Positions 52,401 through 61,400 of a stretch of DNA of 64,000 nucleotides are shown in pieces; position 1 is the first letter of the stretch, and each line of letters opens with the position of its first letter. The translations under genes and the position numbers were made by a program. The DNA comes from Nectonema munidae (taxonomy: Eukaryota > Nematomorpha > Nectonematoida > Nectonematidae), in NCBI GenBank assembly GCA_030549495.1, contig JAUIRK010000054.1, positions 248,001 through 312,000 on the forward strand, written 5' to 3'. The notes beneath the pieces are model-generated. The model searched no databases, had not been told where the DNA came from, and was given only the letters and a program-made list of their open reading frames with translations.

Positions 52401-55400
52401 AATTTGATGTTACATAGTTCTCCATTTTGCGATTAACCTCAAGTTGATAAGATTTTGGGGTTTTTTAGTTGCTCAAAAGATTCAGGCCTCCAACTACAGA
52501 CATGAATGAAGTCAAATCCTTCACATAAACATTTAATTTTTAATAAATTAAATTTTCACATATTTCAGTGGTTCATACAGGATTTGTCTACATTTTTGGA
52601 ACCATCAAAATAAAACTGCTCTATTTTACATAAATGGGGGATAGAAATTTTGTAGGTTATACGCGCGACTATTTTGTGTTTAAGAGTAAACTGCAATCAT
52701 TTCAAAAGATATATACAGCCTAGAAAAATGAAGAGTGGATCAAAGGATTTAAAAGATTTGACGCAAAGACTTTAAAGTGAGAACAAAGAAATAAGAGCAC
52801 GCAAACACAAAAAAGTATCAAACTTTAAATAGTATCCTCCTTCTACCTCATTAATTTGCCATTACATGCAAAATAGTTGGAGGGAGGGAGAGAGAGGCAA
52901 AGAATACACGCGTTTCGTACATGTTGTTATTTGTCGTCCTCACAAGACACACACCGTTTCAATTACGCACTTAAAGAAAGCTTTTCACTAAAAAACGAAA
53001 ACCAATCGATACGATATTACATATTTATCACGTCCTAATCCAAGAAAAATACCTTTAAGATATGTAGCATATGCACTCACTCACTCACTCATTTGCTCTC
53101 TCTGTATACAGCCTGCATCTATATAGAAAAATTGTCAAGCATTCTTAGTCTTGTATAGATAGACTAGACCAGTGATTCCCAACCTTTTTTATCCCACGGA
53201 TTCCTGACACAAGAATATTTATCATTCGGACCCCTTCTCGATAAAACGTACATTCTATCAAAGTTACGAAGAAAGTTACATTCATTATTGCCAGTTAAAC
53301 TTCTTTTAATTCAAGCAGTAGGTAAAATGGTGTACAGAAAATTCAACAGTATTTGTCAAATTTTAACTTCTTGATCAAAACATCTATATCACGAAAAAAG
53401 AGACCTCTTTCTTACATTTTTTTTCGTTTAGCAGATAAAGAAAAAAGAGAATTTTTAAAAATAACGAAATTGATCTTCGGCCTGTGTTGATTACAGACGC
53501 TACTTAAAAATTAATCATAAAAGTAATTGGGAGTGTGTTGTATGCACTAAAAAAAAATAAATTAAAACGTAAAATGGTTTTGATTTTCTTCTTAAATATA
53601 CAAATGCAATATTTTATAAACAAAAAAATTTTTGAGGACCCCTAATAAAACCTTCAAGGAACGCTAGAAGTTCGAGGAAATGGGGTTGGGAACGACTGGA
53701 CTAAAGCAATCGTCCATGAAACCGAAAAATTATCCTAGAAAACTTATATTTATAATATCAAATTTTAGATGAATGCTTTTTTAATTAAAATTTTTTATCT
53801 ATACCGACGTCAGATCCAGCTTTAATTCTAGTTGGGCTTTAAGCTAGTTGGTAATTAAAGCCATTTCTGTATAAGAGTTAAATGCAAAAAATGAAATGCT
53901 TAAAACTATTGATAAATAATAATATTAAAAAATTTAGCAAATAAAAAATCTTTTTTCTAAAATATTTGAACAATAAGTAACTTTTCCTTGAGGATCTGTA
54001 AGTGGCTTACTTCGTTATAGTCAAGACGTTTCTTCTATGAAAAGGAATGCATTGCTTATTTATTGTGCAGTTGATACCCGGAATATATAGCTTTTCTAAA
54101 TTATTAATCATAAGATCGCAAATTTCACGAATTCATGCCAGCTTATATTTTTATTTCTTGTCTTTTACAAATTTAATCGTCAAACGCAAAAATTTTAATA
54201 TTTCCAAGACCATCAAATATAGGCTGCCAATAGACCATGTTCCATAGCACTTTGCTTTGAATGACCCGCACAAGGAAGCAATTCGGCGTTTGAGCACTCA
54301 TTGGTGAAGCTCCTCTCAAAAATGTCCAAATTAATTTTCAATAGACAAATGATGCATGCGAATTAGAATATGTCATATAATTAGTTTTCATAAGTCTTTG
54401 GTCTTTTTTTATATTCTATTATAATTTTGAAGATGGACACTTCAGGGATACCATTCCTTGCTGTTTAAACAAAGATCTTGATTTCCTGATACAACACTCA
54501 TTGGTTTCTAGTTTTAATCTTGGGTATTTTCAAATATTTACTAGTAGTTTTTAACCATTCAAATGCTTTACTTTCTTCGTGGGTAAAATATGGTGCATAG
54601 ATTCGGTATTTCCATAAGTCTAAATCAATTTGTAAGAAACTTTAAAGTTTAAACGATAATGAGAGACTTGAACTGAAGAGCTTCTGTTAGGCAAACTAAA
54701 TCCTTTGTTAATGTTTAAAGTTTTCTCTTATTTTTTTAAAGTAAAATCAATACAAAAAAAAAAGAATTTTAATGATGAAAATTTAAAAATACCAGAATAT
54801 TGATATCGATTAAGTCAAATTACAAACGGTTTAATAAATTATTCAAAGTATATAAATGAATCTAAATCCATGAAAATACCAACTCATTCGTTGAACGATA
54901 TTTTTCTCAAATCAAAATGACATGCTCTGGCAAAACAACACATAATGAAAAATAATACTTCATTGGTTACTTTTTGGCCCAACAAAAAGGACTACTGCCA
55001 GCTTTACAAGACTCATTAGTATAGCACGAAAAAAATTGACCTAAAAATTAAATGAAATTGACCTTAAAATATTGACATTATTGACTTAAAAACTTTAAAA
55101 TTGACTAAAAAAATTGACTTTTTTAAATAAAGTTTACATGTATAAATGTTTATTTTTTTATGATAAATGTATATTATGCATACCATCATAATTGTAGTTC
55201 ATTATCAGGTACTTTGCAACGTTTTCATCATTAAAATTTCGATTTTTGTTCAATATATTATTTAGCATTGAGAAACTTCTTTCGACTTTTATTGAAGTTG
55301 GCTGCGCATTTTCCAACAAACTGTACAGATGTGGGCTAATATCTTCTCTTGTTTTTTTCATGATAATTTCCACATCATTATTTTCTAATCTGTTGGAAAT

Positions 55401-58400
55401 ATATTTATCCAAGTCACAAATGTCGTCCATGATTTTTAGGTGTACTATATCTTGATATGCCTCATGAACACAGTAATTCTCATCTTTGCACTTTTCCACT
55501 AAATCCAGCAACGGTTTGTACTTTAATATTTCCTTCAAGTTTTCTGATAAAGATTCTACAACAATGGCTTCTTTAGCTTTTTCAACAATAGTTCCATCAT
55601 CAGAAAACTCAAGCACAATATACCTAACATCAACGTATTTTTCTGCATACCAAAAAGCAGCTCTCAACCAAGACGCCCATCTTGTAACAACAGGCTTAGG
55701 TGGTAAGCCAATTTCTTGGAAAATTTTCTGCCTTCTTTTGTTTTTCACCGTCAACATCTTGAGAGAAGAAATTAGATTATCAACTTTTCCAAATCTTATT
55801 CTGATATTCAAGCAACAATTATGCAAAAGATGCGCCAAACAAAATATATGGAATAAATTTGGATACAAAATTTTTAAGGTCTTTCCAGCTTTTTTCATGT
55901 ATGTAGCTGCATCAGTAATAAGAAGAACAAAGTTTTCTCTTTTGTTTCCAGGTATTTTATTTCTTCATCAATAATTTGCGTAATTTTTTGGCTATCAACT
56001 GAAGTTGAAAAACAAACGGAGTCAATTAGGTACGCTTTTTTAGGGAAATTTAAATCACCAACTAAAACATTAACATAAGACTTGTTTGCGAATGTAGACT
56101 CATCTACAATTAAAAACAAGTAGCTATCTTTCACTTTTTTCTTTATACTCTCTTTAACACATTCTGCAAGACTTTTAATGTAGTATCGACAGGAATTTGC
56201 ATTGGGGCATTCATAACCCATGTATTTGAATAATTCTTTAATTGAAGGATGATTCAGTTTATTAAGAGGTATATTTGCTGATAAGAAAGATTCTGTTACT
56301 TTTTTATGAAATTATTATCGTGAATGAAGGTTTGACTGGAAGAAGATGGAAGATTAACTTTTTTGAGTGTTTTTCAGTTTTTCTATGACTTTCAATAAAA
56401 ACAATTTGCTGTGATTAACGAGGCAGTTACAAAGCTTGCAAAAAAGTTCATTTTTAGGAGTTGTTTTGAACTCATCAGGAAACTTTACTAATATTTCTTT
56501 AACCTTTTGCGATGAACTTTTTGCAGTTTTTGGCATTTGTCAAACAAGAGAAAACATCAAAAACAACTTATACTAGCTTAGTTATGAAAAAATTCAAAAG
56601 TAGTAAGAAATTGGAATTCGAAATATAAAAAACAAGCGAAAAGGAAATTATATGACAACTGAGTAATTAGAGATTTGTATAAATGAAAGTTTCGACAGAT
56701 GTCAATGAGTTAGTGTATTACTGTTTCAATAATGATCTATAAAAGAAAAGCATCTTTGGCTTCTTACATAAGTGATAGATATCTAACGTATATCTATGTC
56801 AAAGATAAATAATTGAAAGAGATTGCTAAGCTTTTCTCAGACACAATAATGTTGTCATTTTGAGCAAACAAAATTGTTACATACGTGATATCAAACATAC
56901 ATAGAAAGAACATATGTCAAAAATAAATAATGGAAAAAGACTATTGAAGAAACTTTTCTCAGATTATTATTGACAATGATGTTTTCATTTTGTTCTTGAT
57001 TTAGAGTAATTCGAAGGCATGAAATGTTATTCGAATGTGGGAAATGAGTGTTGTAATAGAAATAAAATCATAACGTAAGCATATTTGAGTATCAAAGATG
57101 TTCATTTAACAAATTTGCATACAGTCTATCCTAGATCTAACTTACCCTGATTTTGCGTTGAGTAAATTTCATGTCATTGCAGAATTATCGTTTATTATTA
57201 ATTTTTTTTATTTTATGTATCAAAAATTTTATAAATGTAGGCAAGTCGTAGTCGTAAAGTTTGTTCTACAATAAGTAACATATATAAAGCTAGTTAGACA
57301 ACAAAACAGTGCATTCTTAAGGAATGCAAAGGATAACAAGTCGACTCTATCGCGTAATTGTTATCCCCGATGAAATTCTACTTTGTCAATATACTTGCCA
57401 CCAAATGAGTTTTCAATGTATAACACTATTTAACATCGTTCAATTTGGACCATTTGTCATCCAGGATAGGATTTTTGTGTTATATGATTGATAAGTTAAA
57501 GGTCAACCTAGACTTCACTGATCTTGTGATTTATTTCTGGGTGCCAATCTCGTCTCGGACACAAAATGTAGGGCATCTGTGTTCTAAAAATAAGAATTTA
57601 TCAAAAAAAGTCAACCCCATTTTTCTAAAATTGCTTTTATTGACTTATTAGCTAAAAAAATTGACTTTATCCTTAAAAACTCAAAAAATTGACTTTATTG
57701 ACCTTATAAATTTCTGAAAATTTAAATTTGTTTACTTTTATGCTTCTATTTCAGCGTTTCTAAAATATACTAGCATTAAAATAAAAATTGACTTTATTGA
57801 CTTTTTCGCGCTCTACTCATTAGTAAATGAAATACACTAATTTCCTTATTTGTCAATATATTTCACGTGGGTTTTTTTTTACTAAGCCTAGGTATATTTT
57901 TAATCCAAACAACGTCTCGCTAAGAAAAGCACACTAAATATTGTTATCTACTCTACAATAATATACATCTAAATTACATCTTCAATTTTTTCAAATATCA
58001 CAGTGTTAAGAAACTTCAAAACCTCTCGAAAGATGATTTACAAGTTTGAAAAAACTTCTATGAAAAGATATAAAATTTGTCCCTAAATAACATTAGATAC
58101 AAAATGCATTATGATAGGTCAAAATTATTAAAATAAGTATAGTATTATTAATAGAGATTTTAGGTGAAAAATAAATTGTTATACTTGAAAGTAAAGCCCA
58201 CCAAAAAGACGCATATTTAAATCAAAGTTTTTTAGACCAAGGAACTTTTAGGTAAGTGTCTCGATTTGTTTCATCGATTATTATCCATAAAAATGTTTGC
58301 ATAGGAGAATATTAATCCTTACCATTTAAAATCCATCAAACACAAAATACAAATTCTAAATTAAAGCTTTGGTCTTGGAGAAAATTTGCTAATTTCTATA

Positions 58401-61400
58401 TACACGAGTAAAACACCTTGAGAGAGCAACTATCACAAGTTCCTCTGGATTTAGTCTATTTCGTGATAGATAACCCTCTTGTACTTTTCATCTTGATTTA
58501 AACACTATATTAAAAAAATTAGGAAAATAATTAAAAGAATATAAATTAAAGTCAGGACACTTTTCTGCAATACAAATGTTTATTTGTTTTTAAAGAGGAA
58601 AAAATTTGTTCAAAATCTATTCATATTTTCACATTAATGCTTTTAAACAAAAAGACACTTTGAACATGCGTTGACAAAACATGCTTGACAAAGACGGTTC
58701 AACATATAGAAAGAAATTCGAATCAAGATAAAGACTCACTTAGCATACTCGTAGTGAGTACACAATTAGTTCACAAATATGCATAATGAATATGGCTAAG
58801 AAAGAGATCAGAAAGAAATAGATCTTGTCCTTTATCGATCCTAGCACTTCTTCCTATTATTCAAACGAATGAAATTTACATAAAGACACTTTTGTTTCAC
58901 AACATGATAAATAGTACATCTTTTTTCTCCAAAGCCACACAATGATCTTCTCTCACTTGGCACAAATGATTTTCAAAAAATAAATTTCAAAGTAGATTCA
59001 TTTGACACATCTTTCTAATCTTATAACGATTACAACATCGCAACCAAGATAATTGTGTATACTATTCAAAAATACATCTAATTCAGTCTTCAAAGCAATC
59101 CTATATATTATTTCACTACTATCTCATAATAATTAAAAAGACAACTGATAAAGGTAAATCTTTCTGTCTCAAATGAAGATGTCAAAAAAAAATTTTATCT
59201 TGCCAAAAGTTAAACTTCCTTTATTTTCACATTGCCAATTTTTTCGAGCAATATGTACATCAAGCTTATGGAGTTAGAGGGAAATGTCTGCCTCGGACTC
59301 GGAATCAAAGTACTTACAAAAATCTGTTTTTAAATGCTAAAAATACCACGTGTTCTAAAATAGCGTGTGTGGGCCATTTTTACAACTTTATGCTCATTAT
59401 TATTAGTACTATTGATCATTTGGGGCGTTCAATTGTAAACATGCGTGTAATTTGTGGTGTATATTAAAAAAAATCGTATAATTTATCATTTATTCATAGC
59501 TCGTATCTGATTGTATGAACTATAAAGTGTCACACAGCCACATTTCCTTAAATTTCCAAGTGATTGAATATTCATCAACCCCCATTTTTGGTCTCAGAAT
59601 CAGTGCACAATTTTTTTTATTGAAGTAAAATATTTAAACAGTCGAATTATAGAATATACAGTTGGTAACGACACATAACACAGTACTAATAAGAACAAAC
59701 GTCAATAAAGTAGGTTTTACCGGAAAGGCACAAAATGCACTTATTACGAATTATATGAATCGATTGTGCCTTTAATTTTTTAGGTCAATGAAAGGGAAAA
59801 AATTTGAATAAATTATTTTTCTTTTCAAAACAAAGGAATTATAATTTTAAAATAAACACATAAAGGAACTTTTTTGCAGAATTAAAGGAATTTTACTACT
59901 AGGTATAAAATGTGTTCCAATAAGTCAAAAATAAAGAAGATAAGCTATCATTTTCAGGTGTGGATAATCCGCGCCATAACTTTAGAGACATATAAAATTG
60001 AGATAAATAGAATATATAATAATATTAATAATATAACTGCATATAATATTTATGCTGAAGGTGTATCATATGCCTTTTGCCTATTTTCGTTCACACACTT
60101 TTGTATTTCATCTTTTTTTTCTTTTAAATTCTGTTTACGTGATAACCCGCGCTCCAGTTTTTAGTGAATTAATTCTGTTAAAGAAGTGTGGATTAAACGC
60201 GAGTGTTTACTACTAAATTGCCATCAAATCAAATGGATTGTATTGATCTTTAATTTAAAATCCTTGAAATATTGTAAAAATAAAAATTAAAGCAATTAAT
60301 ACAAAGACGTTATGCTTGAATTAATGGAAAGTGAGATGTTTACGCCAGAATACGTAGGTAAATGTAAACAAACATTATTATTTCAAGATAATAATAATAA
60401 TATGTAAGCTATACTTTCTTCTAACTAAATATGCGAGTTTGCAATTTAAAAAAACATCCACTGTCTAATCATATTGGTCTGCCCAAAAAATGACCCTAAA
60501 CGCATTTAGTATCAGTATTGCCAAAGGGAACGCATACGACTTCAGTCATCTGCATTTAATTCTATTTAAAAGAGGCGTTCTCCAGCGTTTCCTTTGGGAA
60601 CACTGGAACTAAATGTTCTGCTAAAAACAAAAAATTCCCTTGTCAAAAATCCACTTATTTTGTCGATGTTCAGTCAGACAGGGTGGCAATCCATGGAGCA
60701 CGCACCAAAGGTGGCATATTGTATTATTCGAAATGGCGCACTGATTATTTTCTATATTAAAAATTAGACTTTTTTTGAGGTCTAAATTAATAAATGAAGT
60801 TTTAACATAAATAATGAAAATAAAATTAATTTTTTGAATTATAAAAATTTTATTTTATAGAATTTATATTTGAAATTGAATTAGTTAACTCCTGAATGGA
60901 CTTGAGAAAAATAAAAAATTTCCGCCTTTTTAAAAGCTTTTTAATACAAATTATCGTATTGTTCTGATAATAGTCAACTGGTAGAAAAGGAATAAATAAT
61001 TTTGGACCATCGCCATCAGAAAACACTATTTTGGTCCATACCCCGTGATCAATCATAGATAGAAATGAGCTATATGGTAGGCTGCTGATGAAATCGTTCT
61101 TAAAAGAAGAATTTAAAAACAAAAGCAAACAAGATTTAATGCCAAAGTTCACAAAAATATTAAAATTCAGAATAAGAAAAACCATGAAGTTTTAGTTTAT
61201 TAATAGTGGGTGAGCAACTAGTTTAGAAAGTTGATCAACATATGGCTAAGAAAATTAAAGATTTTAAATAAAAAGGAACAATGATCATTTTTTTCAGTAG
61301 ACAGATAAAAATAGAAAGTACTTGATTGATATTAAAGAGAAGTTGACGGACTGGAGAATTTTGTTCGTGTTGAATGCAAAAATCGCAACCAGGCTTCCCT

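Larger units (their letters stand above)
50956..55011 (-). other. Left part of the largest tomosyn intron
   Basis: Intron sequence holding the hAT MITE at 53170 and a possible plus-strand coding remnant at 51233-51571. Otherwise it is AT-rich DNA with a CACT microsatellite near 53075-53090. No tomosyn exon was found here. Confidence 0.5.

Noticed and set aside
55486-55974. Plus-strand open frame of 162 codons
   Set aside because: It is a shadow of the hAT transposase on the other strand, where the catalytic and dimerisation motifs are found.
59525-59610. Minus-strand GVDEYSITWKF as the tomosyn GVE(F/C)Y block
   Set aside because: Similarity is limited to three residues and there are no usable splice sites. 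The true block was found at 61322-61403.
60850-61185. Minus-strand open frame of 111 codons
   Set aside because: There is no tomosyn motif, no consistent splice boundary, and an AT-driven composition. It lies in the intron between two supported exons.
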